Both the position numbers and the translations under genes were made by a program. Shown here piece by piece: positions 1 to 7,654 of a stretch of 17,760 nucleotides of DNA (positions within the stretch are counted from its first letter, which is position 1; the number at the start of each line of letters is the position of its first letter). The DNA comes from Cytophagales bacterium (GTDB lineage: Bacteria; Bacteroidota; Bacteroidia; Cytophagales; Cyclobacteriaceae): positions 1-17,760 of the forward strand of contig DAHVFH010000186.1 of assembly GCA_027317105.1 (NCBI GenBank). The letters are read 5' to 3'. Below the pieces are notes generated by a model. It did not search any database, was not told where the DNA came from, and was given only the letters and a program-made list of their open reading frames with translations.

Positions 1-824
1 GTATATACATATCCATTGTCCGCTTTTTTATAATCTTTCCACGATTTCCCTAAGTCGTGTTCGATATGGGCTGCGGCATAAGTATCCACCATCTTGGGAA
101 ATTTTGCTTCTAATTTCTTGGGATCAGCACCTGGTTTTAACTTGATATAAGTATGCGCATCAAACGAGGTGTAATTTTCCTGGTTAATAAATCTTGCAAA
201 CTGAGTACCCGCTAAAGAACCTAAAAAATCAAATTTTAAATGAGAATTGTCTAGAAGGTCTTTGAATACTCCCGCTACCTTAAGTTCGCCATTGTCGCCA
301 CCCAGCACTTTGCCGATAGGATCATCCGGACCAAAATATTTTTTGGCTGCTTTCTCTGAAATAATGACTTGATTTGGAAGGGAGAGCACCGTATTCTTAT
401 CGCCCTTGACTAAGTCTAAATCAAAAAATTTAAAGAACGAGGAATCCGCTTGAAGGAAATAGTCCTCCTCAAACGTTTTGATTTCAGTGGGGCTGACTTT
501 GTAGGTCACCACTGAATTTTTGTTTGGGCCAAAGAGATGTAGCGTGCTCTCCACCTCTGGAAAATCCAGCTGCACCGCTTTCGCAAATGAATGCGGGATT
601 ACTGAATAATGGGTGGTGTGATTAGGGTATTTCCGCTCCAACACCATTTTGTATATGCGGTCGCCTCCGGGGAAAAATTTGTCGTAGGAAAACTCGTGCT
701 TTACATACAAGACAATGAGCATGCAAGCTGCAATGCTCACGGCAAGCCCTACCACATTAATTCCTGTATAAATCCTTTGCTTTAAAAGGCTTCGAAAGGC
801 GGTTTTGATATAATTTTTTAGCAT
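1..824 (-). CDS. ABC transporter permease, MacB/FtsX type (partial, N-terminal part)
   Basis: Translating the minus strand from the ATG at 824 gives an open frame of 274 codons that reaches the left edge without a stop, so only the N-terminal part is present. It begins MLKNYIKTAFRSLLKQRIYT, the usual opening of the large Bacteroidota family of FtsX/MacB-like permeases. One transmembrane helix is visible at about residues 20-41, followed by a soluble region (about 45-274) of the MacB periplasmic core type, with family-like stretches such as FKFFDLDLVKGD and VIISEKAAKKYFG. Full-length members are about 780-800 residues with further C-terminal helices, which lie outside the window. Known members work with an ATPase to drive mechanical work or efflux across the envelope; the substrate cannot be told. 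The gene diverges from the DUF4834 gene. Confidence 0.9.
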   Translation of the reverse strand, partial: MLKNYIKTAFRSLLKQRIYTGINVVGLAVSIAACMLIVLYVKHEFSYDKFFPGGDRIYKMVLERKYPNHTTHYSVIPHSFAKAVQLDFPEVESTLHLFGPNKNSVVTYKVSPTEIKTFEEDYFLQADSSFFKFFDLDLVKGDKNTVLSLPNQVIISEKAAKKYFGPDDPIGKVLGGDNGELKVAGVFKDLLDNSHLKFDFLGSLAGTQFARFINQENYTSFDAHTYIKLKPGADPKKLEAKFPKMVDTYAAAHIEHDLGKSWKDYKKADNGYVY

Positions 825-912
825 ATCCTTTAGACGTTAAATTCGTTGTGAAAGTTGACTAAATGATAAGGCACATTTTAATGCCAAAAAATGTTAATGG
901 TGAAAATCTTAA

Positions 913-920
913 TACCTTTG
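913..920 (+). promoter_or_regulatory. Putative Bacteroidota -7 box before the DUF4834 gene
   Basis: TACCTTTG fits the Bacteroidota -7 consensus TAnnTTTG exactly and ends 19 bases before the ATG at 940, a typical short leader. I found no convincing TTG/TTTG -33 element at the usual spacing, so the call rests on the -7 box and its position. It could drive the DUF4834 gene and perhaps dapF. Confidence 0.45.
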
Positions 921-939
921 CTTAATTGTTGAAAATAGT

Positions 940-1146
940 ATGTTAAAGTTAATTATTATTCTTGCCCTTGTGATCTATATCCTGTCGAAAGTGGGTGGAT
1001 TTTTCTTTCGGATGGGCGCTTCATCACAAAATAGAAATTCGCAACCGCGCAGAACGGATGGCAACGTGAATTTTGATGGCCAAAAAAAAGACAAAAAGGG
1101 TAAGATCAAAGGAGGCGATTACGTGGATTATGAAGAAGTGAAATAA
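940..1146 (+). CDS. DUF4834 family small membrane protein
   Basis: This 68-residue protein has a hydrophobic N-terminal helix (about residues 3-16, LKLIIILALVIYIL), then a GGFFFRMG segment, a polar basic linker, and the C-terminal signature GGDYVDYEEVK. That layout matches the short Bacteroidota proteins classed as DUF4834, recognised here from memory of the family. It is probably an inner-membrane protein with a cytoplasmic charged tail. Its function is unknown. A promoter-like box lies just upstream, and dapF follows 83 bases later behind a structured spacer. Confidence 0.8.
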   Translation: MLKLIIILALVIYILSKVGGFFFRMGASSQNRNSQPRRTDGNVNFDGQKKDKKGKIKGGDYVDYEEVK

Positions 1147-1154
1147 CTCGCCTC

Positions 1155-1224
1155 TGGATTCTTGATTCTCGTTACTGGCAAACCAGTGAGAGTCCGGTGA
1201 CCAGACCCAACAAACCAGAATCCA
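1155..1224 (+). repeat. Nested inverted repeats in the DUF4834-dapF gap
   Basis: Two nested complementary pairs fill the gap. The outer arms are TGGATTCT (1155-1162) and AGAATCCA (1217-1224), a perfect 8-base match. Inside, 1168-1178 and 1183-1192 form a 10-pair stem with one bulged G, one G-T pair and the loop CAAA, centred on ACTGG/CCAGT. No T-run follows, so this is not a standard intrinsic terminator. It could be an interspersed palindromic element or a structured leader for dapF. The outer arm runs into the region just before the dapF ATG at 1230. Confidence 0.55.
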
Positions 1225-1229
1225 ACCAA

Positions 1230-2003
1230 ATGACGATCCCCTTCCAAAAATATCAGGCTACTGGAAACGACTTTGTGATCGTAGATAATCGCGAAGAGAA
1301 CTATTCATTCACCGTAGATGAAATTAAAAAAATCTGCGACCGAAAATTTGGTGTTGGTGCAGACGGGATCATGCTGCTGGAAAAACACCCAACCTTGGAT
1401 TTTAATTTAATCTACTACAATGCTGATGGCTCGCCAAGTCTATGTGGAAATGGAAGCCGCGCTGCCACGAAAATGGCCGCTGCGCTAGGTTTGGTCAACG
1501 GCACAGCACAGTTCAATGCCTATGATGGTGCCCATGAGGCAACACTGCTACCAAACGGAAATGTGCGCCTCAAAATGAATGATGTAAAAAGTGTTAATAA
1601 GCTGGAAGATGGTATTTTTATAAATACAGGTTCTCCTCATTTCATTCAATGGGTTCATGTGATAAATGAATATCCTGTCTTTGAAGAAGGCCGGAAAATA
1701 AGATATAGTAATTCATTCAGCCCTGACGGAACAAATGTAAATTTTGTTGAGCAAGTGGCCGATAATTCAATCTTCGTTCGCACGTATGAGCGAGGCGTAG
1801 AAAACGAAACGTTATCTTGTGGCACAGGGGTGACGGCAGCGGCATTGGCTGCGTCTTTTCGTAAAAATACCTCGCCAATATCCGTCAAAACATTGGGCGG
1901 TGAGCTTTCAGTAGAATTCAAGATAGGCCATGATGGCTCTTTTACAGATATTTTCCTAATTGGCCCTGCCAAAATGGTATTCAAGGGCATTTTGGAATTA
2001 TAA
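1230..2003 (+). CDS. dapF: Diaminopimelate epimerase
   Basis: DapF interconverts LL- and meso-diaminopimelate in the cytoplasm, supplying meso-DAP for peptidoglycan and for lysine synthesis. From the ATG at 1230 the protein is 257 residues, close to the usual 270. The N-terminal half has ATGNDFVIVDN (10-20) and GADGIMLLE (43-51), then the first catalytic cysteine, C72, in SLCGNGSR. The C-terminal half carries SPDGTNVNFVE (164-174) and the second catalytic cysteine, C197, in LSCGTGVTAAALAA. Both members of the two-base cysteine pair are therefore intact. A GTG at 1197 would add eleven residues, but these are encoded by the structured spacer and do not resemble the family, so I prefer 1230. It lies between a DUF4834 gene and secA on the same strand. 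Confidence 0.96.
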   Translation: MTIPFQKYQATGNDFVIVDNREENYSFTVDEIKKICDRKFGVGADGIMLLEKHPTLDFNLIYYNADGSPSLCGNGSRAATKMAAALGLVNGTAQFNAYDGAHEATLLPNGNVRLKMNDVKSVNKLEDGIFINTGSPHFIQWVHVINEYPVFEEGRKIRYSNSFSPDGTNVNFVEQVADNSIFVRTYERGVENETLSCGTGVTAAALAASFRKNTSPISVKTLGGELSVEFKIGHDGSFTDIFLIGPAKMVFKGILEL

Positions 2004-2039
2004 TTGCATCCCTAAAAAAGTTAATTTTACCGTTTATAA

Positions 2040-2090
2040 CGTTAATTGTTAACAGTTAATAGGGCATACGCCAAGCAATTAACGATTAAC
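2040..2090 (+). repeat. Inverted GTTAAT-type repeats before secA
   Basis: CGTTAATTG at 2040-2048 is perfectly complementary to CAATTAACG at 2076-2084, and a second pair, GTTAAT (2055-2060) with ATTAAC (2085-2090), interlocks with it. The spacer between dapF and secA is therefore built almost wholly from GTTAA/TTAAC words. The two pairings cannot both form in one simple hairpin. The element could act at the end of dapF or in the secA leader; no T-run terminator is visible. Confidence 0.5.
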
Positions 2091-2112
2091 CAATAATATC
2101 TAACTCTCTCCC

Positions 2113-5100
2113 ATGCTAAAACTGATCGCTAAAATTTTCGGTTCAAAATCTGAAAAAGACATTAAGCGCATGACTCCCCTGGTGGAGTTGACCAAAAAAG
2201 AAGGTGAAAAACTGATTTCCATTTCGCACGATGAATTGAGAAATAAGACCATTGAAATTCAGAATTTTATTAACGCTAAATTAAAGGGTATTGACGATCA
2301 ATTGGCTGGCTTACATCAGCAAATTGCCGATCATCCTGATTTGGACATCAACGAAAAAGAATCCATTTTTTTGCAGATTGATACTATTGAACTGGAAAGA
2401 AATAAAGAACTGGAGAAGGTTTTGATCGAAGTACTTCCCCAAGGTTTTGCCATCATTCGTGAAACGGCAAAACGGTTTAAAGAAAATGAATACCTCGAAG
2501 TAACCGCCACTGATTTTGATCGGCAACTTGCGGCAACTCATGATAACGTAAAAATAATAGGTGATAAGGCACGTTGGCTTAACCAATGGATGGCAGCGGG
2601 CAACCTTATCACTTGGGACATGGTGCACTACGATGTGCAAATTATAGGTGGCATCGTATTGCACGAAGGTAAGGTGGCGGAGATGGCAACCGGAGAAGGG
2701 AAAACTTTGGTGGCTACCTTTCCTGCGTTTCTCAATGCCCTTGCCAGACGAGGCGTCCATATCGTTACGGTAAACGACTACCTCGCCAGGCGCGATAGCG
2801 AGTGGATGGCACCCATCTTTCAATTTCACGGATTGAGTGTTGATTGCATCGACAAACACGAACCAAATTCCATCGAACGGAAAAGTGCTTACAGGGCCGA
2901 TATCTGCTACGGCACCAACAACGAATTTGGCTTTGACTATTTGCGCGACAACATGGCACGCGATCCGGAAGAACTCGTGCAACGCGGCCATCATTACGCC
3001 ATGGTCGATGAAGTGGATAGTGTTTTAATCGATGAAGCCCGGACTCCCTTAATTATTTCTGGCCCGATCCCGCGCGGAGACGAGCATGAATTTTATGACC
3101 TTAAGCCGCGTATCAACAAGGTGGTGGAAGCTCAGAAAAAAATTGTGAATCAATACTTGAATGATGCAAAAAAATTATTGAGTGAGGGTAATGAAAAAGA
3201 AGGCGGCCTCCCTCTTTTTCGTGCTTATCGGGCTATGCCTAAGTATAAGCCGCTGATCAAAATGCTCAGCGAAATGGGGAACAAATCGGTTTTACAAAAG
3301 ACGGAGAATTTTTATTTGCAAGACAATAAAAAGGAAATGCCCAATGCGGACGCCCCGTTGTTTTTTGTAATCGATGAAAAAGATAACAGCGTTGAGCTAA
3401 CCGAAAAAGGCATTGACCTGATCACAGGCGAAGGGGAAGATCACTCCTTTTTTATCATGCCCGAAATTGGTGTTGAATTAAACAAAATTGAAAAGGATGC
3501 CGCCTTTGGTGCGGAAGAAAAACTTCTCAGAAAAGAAGAGTTAATCCGCGATTACAATACCAAATCGCAACGAATCCATAGCATAAACCAACTTCTCAAA
3601 GCCTACACCTTATTTGAAAAAGATACCGAGTATATTATTGTAGATGGAAAAGTAAAAATAGTTGACGAACAGACCGGACGGGTAATGGATGGCCGCAGGT
3701 ATTCAGATGGATTGCATCAAGCCATTGAAGCAAAGGAAAATGTTAAGGTGGAAGATGCTACGCAGACTTACGCCACTATTACCTTGCAAAATTATTTTCG
3801 GATGTACCATAAGCTGGCAGGGATGACCGGTACAGCAGAAACGGAAGCCGGTGAGTTATGGGACATCTACAAATTAGATGTGGTCGTCATTCCTACAAAC
3901 AGACCGATTACCCGAAACGATCAGGACGACATGGTGTACAAGACCGTGCGCGAAAAATTCACTGCGGTGATTGAGGAAATTGTTACGCTGACGAAAGCAG
4001 GAAGACCCGTATTGGTCGGTACAACTTCTGTAGAAATTTCGGAGTTGGTGAGCCGAATGCTACAGATGAAAAAAATCAAGCACAACGTCTTAAATGCCAA
4101 ACAGCACCAGCGCGAGGCAGAGATTGTAGCTGAGGCGGGTAAGCCCGGAACAGTGACCATCGCTACCAACATGGCGGGTAGAGGAACAGATATCAAGCTT
4201 ACCCCTGAATCCAGGGCAGCAGGAGGCCTTGCCATCATTGGTACTGAGCGACATGAATCACGAAGAGTTGACCGCCAGCTACGTGGACGAAGTGGGCGCC
4301 AGGGAGATCCCGGAACATCCAGTTTTTACGTGTCCTTGGAAGATAACTTGATGCGGTTGTTCATGCCGGAGCGGATTGCCCGCATCATGGATCGCCTGGG
4401 ATTAAAAGAGGGCGAAGTTATTCAGCACTCGATGGTGACCAACTCCATAGAACGCGCACAGAAAAAAGTGGAAGAAAACAACTTTGGCATTCGTAAGCGC
4501 TTGCTTGAATATGATAACGTGATGAACTCACAGCGCGAGGTAATTTACAAACGAAGGAGAAATGCCTTGTTTGGTGAGCGTCTCCAACTTGACATTCTCA
4601 CCATGCTTTTCGATACCTGCGATGACATTGTTGCCAATGCCAAAACAGGTGAAGATTTTGAAAGTTTCAAATTAAATGTGCTTAGCACCTTAGGAATAGA
4701 TTTTTCAATTACGCAGGAAGATTTTACTAAAACCGATACAGCCACGCTGAGCGAACGGCTGTATGAAGAAACCTTAGAGCATTATCAACATAAAAATAAA
4801 CTTATCGCCCAAAAAGCGATGCCAATCATTTCCGACATTTATAAGACAAGGGGTGCTACCATCCACGAGATACTTGTGCCCTTCACAGACGGATCAAAAC
4901 AGATCGGAGTAGCTGCCGATTTAAAAAAATGTGTTTCCTCTGGAAATAATGAATTAATTCAAGCGATGGAGAAGATGATCACCTTGAGCATCATCGACCA
5001 AAATTGGAAAGAGCATCTGCGTGATATGGACGATTTAAAGCAATCCGTACAAAACGCAGTGTATGAACAAAAGGATCCGCTTTTGATTTACAAGTTTGAG

Positions 5101-5463
5101 GGCTTTGAGGCTTTCAAGCGATTTATCACTAAAGTTAATGAAGAGACCGTCTCTTTTTTGGTGAAGGCCGAAATTCCTGTGCAAGAACCTGATCAGGTGC
5201 ATGAAGCACACACTCAGAAACGCCAGAAATTACGCGAACAAAAGGATGAAACAAGATCTTTATTGCAAGGAGGGGGACAGCCCGCTCAAGGGCAACAAGA
5301 GCGAACAGAAGAAAAAGTAATGCCGGTTAAATCAGACAAGATCGCGAACCGAAATGATAAAGTAAATGTGCAATACCCTGATGGCCGCGTATTGAAAGAC
5401 GTAAAATACAAGAAAGTGGAAGATGATATTAAGAATGGAAGGTGCATTGTAATTGAAGGATGA
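2113..5463 (+). CDS. secA: Preprotein translocase subunit SecA
   Basis: SecA is the ATPase motor that pushes unfolded preproteins through SecYEG. The start MLKLIAKIFGSKSEKDIKRM matches the family N-terminus. Walker A is ATGEGKT (192-198, K197), Walker B is DEVD (299-302) followed by DEARTPLIISGP, and the second motor domain contains TNMAGRGTDIKL and RQLRGRSGRQGDPG. At 1116 residues it is about 215 longer than E. coli SecA (901). By eye, the extra length sits in two N-terminal insertions (about residues 57-100 and 122-170) and one of about 75 residues near 340-415 in the preprotein cross-linking region. The C-terminus lacks the CxC...CH zinc-binding tail and instead ends in DVKYKKVEDDIKNG...IEG, a form I recall from other Bacteroidota SecA proteins. 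The SPOR gene follows on the same strand, overlapping the stop codon if its first ATG is used. Confidence 0.98.
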   Translation: MLKLIAKIFGSKSEKDIKRMTPLVELTKKEGEKLISISHDELRNKTIEIQNFINAKLKGIDDQLAGLHQQIADHPDLDINEKESIFLQIDTIELERNKELEKVLIEVLPQGFAIIRETAKRFKENEYLEVTATDFDRQLAATHDNVKIIGDKARWLNQWMAAGNLITWDMVHYDVQIIGGIVLHEGKVAEMATGEGKTLVATFPAFLNALARRGVHIVTVNDYLARRDSEWMAPIFQFHGLSVDCIDKHEPNSIERKSAYRADICYGTNNEFGFDYLRDNMARDPEELVQRGHHYAMVDEVDSVLIDEARTPLIISGPIPRGDEHEFYDLKPRINKVVEAQKKIVNQYLNDAKKLLSEGNEKEGGLPLFRAYRAMPKYKPLIKMLSEMGNKSVLQKTENFYLQDNKKEMPNADAPLFFVIDEKDNSVELTEKGIDLITGEGEDHSFFIMPEIGVELNKIEKDAAFGAEEKLLRKEELIRDYNTKSQRIHSINQLLKAYTLFEKDTEYIIVDGKVKIVDEQTGRVMDGRRYSDGLHQAIEAKENVKVEDATQTYATITLQNYFRMYHKLAGMTGTAETEAGELWDIYKLDVVVIPTNRPITRNDQDDMVYKTVREKFTAVIEEIVTLTKAGRPVLVGTTSVEISELVSRMLQMKKIKHNVLNAKQHQREAEIVAEAGKPGTVTIATNMAGRGTDIKLTPESRAAGGLAIIGTERHESRRVDRQLRGRSGRQGDPGTSSFYVSLEDNLMRLFMPERIARIMDRLGLKEGEVIQHSMVTNSIERAQKKVEENNFGIRKRLLEYDNVMNSQREVIYKRRRNALFGERLQLDILTMLFDTCDDIVANAKTGEDFESFKLNVLSTLGIDFSITQEDFTKTDTATLSERLYEETLEHYQHKNKLIAQKAMPIISDIYKTRGATIHEILVPFTDGSKQIGVAADLKKCVSSGNNELIQAMEKMITLSIIDQNWKEHLRDMDDLKQSVQNAVYEQKDPLLIYKFEGFEAFKRFITKVNEETVSFLVKAEIPVQEPDQVHEAHTQKRQKLREQKDETRSLLQGGGQPAQGQQERTEEKVMPVKSDKIANRNDKVNVQYPDGRVLKDVKYKKVEDDIKNGRCIVIEG

Positions 5464-5468
5464 AAAAG

Positions 5469-5540
5469 AATTTAGAATTTAGAATTCAGAATTTAGAAGG
5501 AACAACTTATCCCTTTCTTAAATTCTATATGCTAAATTCC
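5469..5540 (+). repeat. Four 7-bp tandem repeats with inverted copies downstream
   Basis: AATTTAG is repeated at 5469-5475, 5476-5482, 5483-5489 (as AATTCAG) and 5490-5496. Two inverted copies follow: AAATTCTA at 5520-5527 and CTAAATTC at 5532-5539. The whole can fold back as an AT-rich stem-loop just behind secA. Because three 7-bp units equal seven codons, the array reads through as the peptide NLEFRIQNLE in the frame of the SPOR gene. It may be an interspersed repeat inserted at the gene boundary, and it could serve as a weak processing or termination signal for secA. Confidence 0.7.
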
Positions 5541-6005
5541 ATCTGCTTATTGATTACCTTCAACTCTTTCGCTCAAAAAAATAAACCTTACCACGAAGAT
5601 CTCTCCTCGCTTAGGCCAAAGGTTGAACTTCAGGCTAAAACAAAAATTGAAAAAGACAGCCTCATCGAAAAGCCAGCGGTTTTAGTTGTTCCCAAAAGAA
5701 TGGTTAACGCTAAAGTAGATGCCGTTTTAGATAGTATCGATATGTTTAATTTGATGCGCAATTACATCGATGGGTATACCATTCAAATTTATTCCGGGCA
5801 GAAACGGGAAGATGCCATGAACACAAAGAAGAAAATGCAGGAGGAGGTTCCTTCCCTTATCGCTAACCTCCAATATCAACAACCAAAATTTCGGGTAACG
5901 GTTGGTAAATATTTTTCGCGGCTCGAAGCGCAGCCCGACTTGCTGACACTGAAAAAGCAGTTTTCAACTGCGATCTTAGTCCCAGAGAAAATTCTTATCA
6001 AGTAA
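5529..6005 (+). CDS. Secreted SPOR-domain protein
   Basis: From the ATG at 5529 the product is 158 residues: a signal peptide (MLNSICLLITFNSFA, probable cleavage before QKNK), a charged linker, and a C-terminal SPOR domain at about 82-154 beginning GYTIQIYSGQKREDA and including FRVTVGKYFSRLEAQ. SPOR domains bind glycan strands lacking peptide stems, so a role in the periplasm at peptidoglycan is likely. An earlier in-frame ATG at 5460 overlaps the secA stop as ATGA and would add 23 residues, but those are encoded by the 7-bp repeat and would put a polar stretch ahead of the signal peptide. I therefore favour 5529; the upstream start remains possible through translational coupling. The gene converges on the GGGP synthase gene. 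Confidence 0.85.
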   Translation: MLNSICLLITFNSFAQKNKPYHEDLSSLRPKVELQAKTKIEKDSLIEKPAVLVVPKRMVNAKVDAVLDSIDMFNLMRNYIDGYTIQIYSGQKREDAMNTKKKMQEEVPSLIANLQYQQPKFRVTVGKYFSRLEAQPDLLTLKKQFSTAILVPEKILIK

Positions 6006-6009
6006 AGAC

Positions 6010-6771
6010 CTACTTCGCAGATACCGTTTGGTTCCAGTCATACACCTTCTCTGCAATTTCGGTGAGGAGTTCTGGCGATTTTTCAAGAGCATTTCCCACC
6101 ACAATTAAATCCGCACCGGCATCCAATGCGTGGATAGCTTTTTCAGGGGTATTTATTCCTCCACCTACGATCAAAGGCACCGCTACCGATTTGCGCACTG
6201 CGTGAATCATTTTTCGATTCACGCAGTGCTCAGCACCACTACCTGCATCCAGGTAAATTAACTTTAATCCTAGCATCTCACCGGCCATGGCGGTACAAGC
6301 CGCCAAAGAATATTTATCTTCCGGAATGGGTGTCGTGTTGCTGATGTACGCTACAGACGTTGTCTTTCCGGAATTGATTAAAATATAGCCTGTTGGCAAT
6401 ACTTCCAATCTGTTACTTTTCAAAATTGGAGCAGCGACTACATGCTGCCCTATCAAAAGATCTGGATTGCGACCTGAAATTAACGATAAAAACAAAATAG
6501 CGTCTGCGGTTGGGTCAATCTGCAGTGCACTACCAGGAAACAAAATTATGGGGATTGAAGAGTTATGTTTTATGGTCTTTACGACAGCCGAAAGATTGGT
6601 GGTTGTGACAAGACTGCCGCCAACAAAAAAATAATCTACACAATTTTCTGCTGCCAGGCGAAGGAGTGGCTCTAATTGCTCGGCATCGCCAATTTTATCA
6701 GGATCAATTAAAACCGCGATTGATTTTTTTCCCTGCTCAGAACGCGCTTTGAGCGCCTCAAGGATTTTCAT
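6010..6771 (-). CDS. Geranylgeranylglyceryl phosphate synthase family protein (bacterial, group II)
   Basis: This 253-residue protein matches the PcrB/GGGPS family, TIM-barrel prenyltransferases that join a polyprenyl diphosphate to sn-glycerol-1-phosphate in an ether bond. Visible landmarks are VLIDPDKI (D23, K26) at the end of the first strand, FFVGGSLVTT, the phosphate-binding FPGS, SGRNPDLLIGQHVVAA, YLDAGSGA, VGGGINTPEKA and IVVGNALE. Archaeal enzymes use the product for membrane lipids; Bacteroidota homologues have been shown to have GGGP synthase activity, but the final lipid in bacteria is unclear. YLDAGSGA has Asp where archaeal enzymes usually have Glu (YLEAGSGA), a conservative change. 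Its start overlaps the preceding gene by 14 bases, so it is almost certainly co-transcribed with the two small membrane-protein genes upstream. Prenyl chain length cannot be told from the sequence. Confidence 0.92.
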   Translation of the reverse strand: MKILEALKARSEQGKKSIAVLIDPDKIGDAEQLEPLLRLAAENCVDYFFVGGSLVTTTNLSAVVKTIKHNSSIPIILFPGSALQIDPTADAILFLSLISGRNPDLLIGQHVVAAPILKSNRLEVLPTGYILINSGKTTSVAYISNTTPIPEDKYSLAACTAMAGEMLGLKLIYLDAGSGAEHCVNRKMIHAVRKSVAVPLIVGGGINTPEKAIHALDAGADLIVVGNALEKSPELLTEIAEKVYDWNQTVSAK

Positions 6772-7144
6772 TTTTAGATTTTCTGTGTTGCAAATATTCG
6801 GAAAGTTTCTCTTTAGCTATCTCAAGTAAAAATAAAGATGCCATGGTCATGGCTTTATCTCCTATTTTCGATAGCATTGAAGGACTTTCATCAACGGATT
6901 GATCCTCATCCGGATATTCCTCTTGGTTTCTCTTCTTTACTTTTTTGGAGGTTTTGGATGACGACAATTGATTAACAATAACAAAAGCTAGCATTAAAGC
7001 ACCCCCGATTATTATAGCGTTTTTTAAAACCTTTTCACTCTTTTCTGAGATTTTGCCGAGTTCACGCTTCATCTCGTGGTGATGACGATCAGAAGCCTCA
7101 ATTAATTTTCTTTTGTGCGGATTTTGAGATTCAAGTAACTCCAT
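6758..7144 (-). CDS. Single-span membrane protein of unknown function
   Basis: I do not recognise this 128-residue protein as a named family. It has a polar N-terminus rich in His, Lys and Glu (RHHHEMKRELGKISEKSEKV, residues 20-39, likely helical), one transmembrane helix at about 42-60, a charged linker with clusters KKVKKR and acidic YPDEDQSVDES, and a C-terminal hydrophobic/amphipathic helix at about 97-116. The layout recalls YqjD/YtxH-type small membrane proteins that often accompany holin-X/YqjE proteins, but this is only a resemblance. The gene starts one base after the stop of the holin-X-like gene and overlaps the GGGP synthase start by 14 bases, so the three form a tight operon. Confidence 0.8.
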   Translation of the reverse strand: MELLESQNPHKRKLIEASDRHHHEMKRELGKISEKSEKVLKNAIIIGGALMLAFVIVNQLSSSKTSKKVKKRNQEEYPDEDQSVDESPSMLSKIGDKAMTMASLFLLEIAKEKLSEYLQHRKSKNENP

Positions 7145-7145
7145 A

Positions 7146-7514
7146 TTATTTCGCTTTGCGATTGGCTTGTTTCAATAAAACACGTTCAAAAAATTGACCA
7201 ATTTTAGTTCGAAACAAAAAAAGAATGAGCCCAGACAGACCGTAAAAACATGAAACGATCCAAAATCCTGCTGAAGTACTGTTTAAATAACTACTCATAA
7301 AATGAGAAACACCCATACTGAAGAATAGAAGGAAAAGAAAGAATGACAAAAAAAGTAAGACTAACTTAAGTCCTTGAGAAATCACCTTAACAATCTCTTC
7401 ACGTACCTCAATCTTTACTAATTCAATACGCGCTTCTAAATAGCCAGATAAATTTTCTACGAGATTGTCAACCCGAAGGAATTTAAAAATAGTGTCTTTA
7501 ATTTTTTCTATCAT
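7146..7514 (-). CDS. Holin-X/YqjE-like membrane protein
   Basis: From the ATG at 7514 the product is 122 residues. An N-terminal amphipathic region (MIEKIKDTIFKFLRVDNLVE, then GYLEARIELVKIEVREEI) is followed by two transmembrane helices at about 48-69 and 82-102 and a basic tail. This is the pattern of the 'phage holin family protein' group (holin-X, YqjE), which in most bacteria is a chromosomal membrane protein and not a phage lysis gene. No lysin or phage gene lies nearby, so lysis is unlikely. An in-frame start at 7565 would add 17 residues that break the family N-terminus. It is the first gene of a three-gene operon ending in the GGGP synthase. About 140 bases separate it from the upstream Na/Pi gene; apart from a 10-bp palindrome (CGCCATGGCG, 7621-7630) I see no clear signal there. 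Confidence 0.85.
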   Translation of the reverse strand: MIEKIKDTIFKFLRVDNLVENLSGYLEARIELVKIEVREEIVKVISQGLKLVLLFLSFFLFLLFFSMGVSHFMSSYLNSTSAGFWIVSCFYGLSGLILFLFRTKIGQFFERVLLKQANRKAK

Positions 7515-7654
7515 AATAGCTCGGCAATATAGTGAAAGAGTAACAAAAAAAGTAGGTAGAAGCAACTAACGTTTAACCTATGACTATTGTAAGAACAGGA
7601 GTTAGGAGTAGAACTTTTGACGCCATGGCGATCCCCTATCTATTTCCCTACAAC

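Noticed and set aside
1197..1229. GTG start giving a longer DapF
   Set aside because: The extra eleven residues come from the inverted-repeat spacer and do not match the family N-terminus, which begins close to the ATG at 1230.
2311..2994. Long open frame of 227 codons on the opposite strand inside secA
   Set aside because: It is antisense to a highly conserved secA region, resembles no family I know, and has no start context; a coding shadow.
6000..6015. Hairpin AAGTA-aagacc-TACTT spanning both convergent stop codons as a bidirectional terminator
   Set aside because: Only five base pairs, mostly A-T, with no T-run on either strand; too weak to support a terminator call.
7146..7514. Holin-like gene as a sign of prophage
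   Set aside because: The protein fits the chromosomal holin-X/YqjE group, and there is no endolysin, portal, integrase or other phage gene nearby.
7621..7630. CGCCATGGCG palindrome in the gap before the holin-like gene
   Set aside because: A single 10-bp palindrome with no flanking arms or second copy in the window; could be chance.
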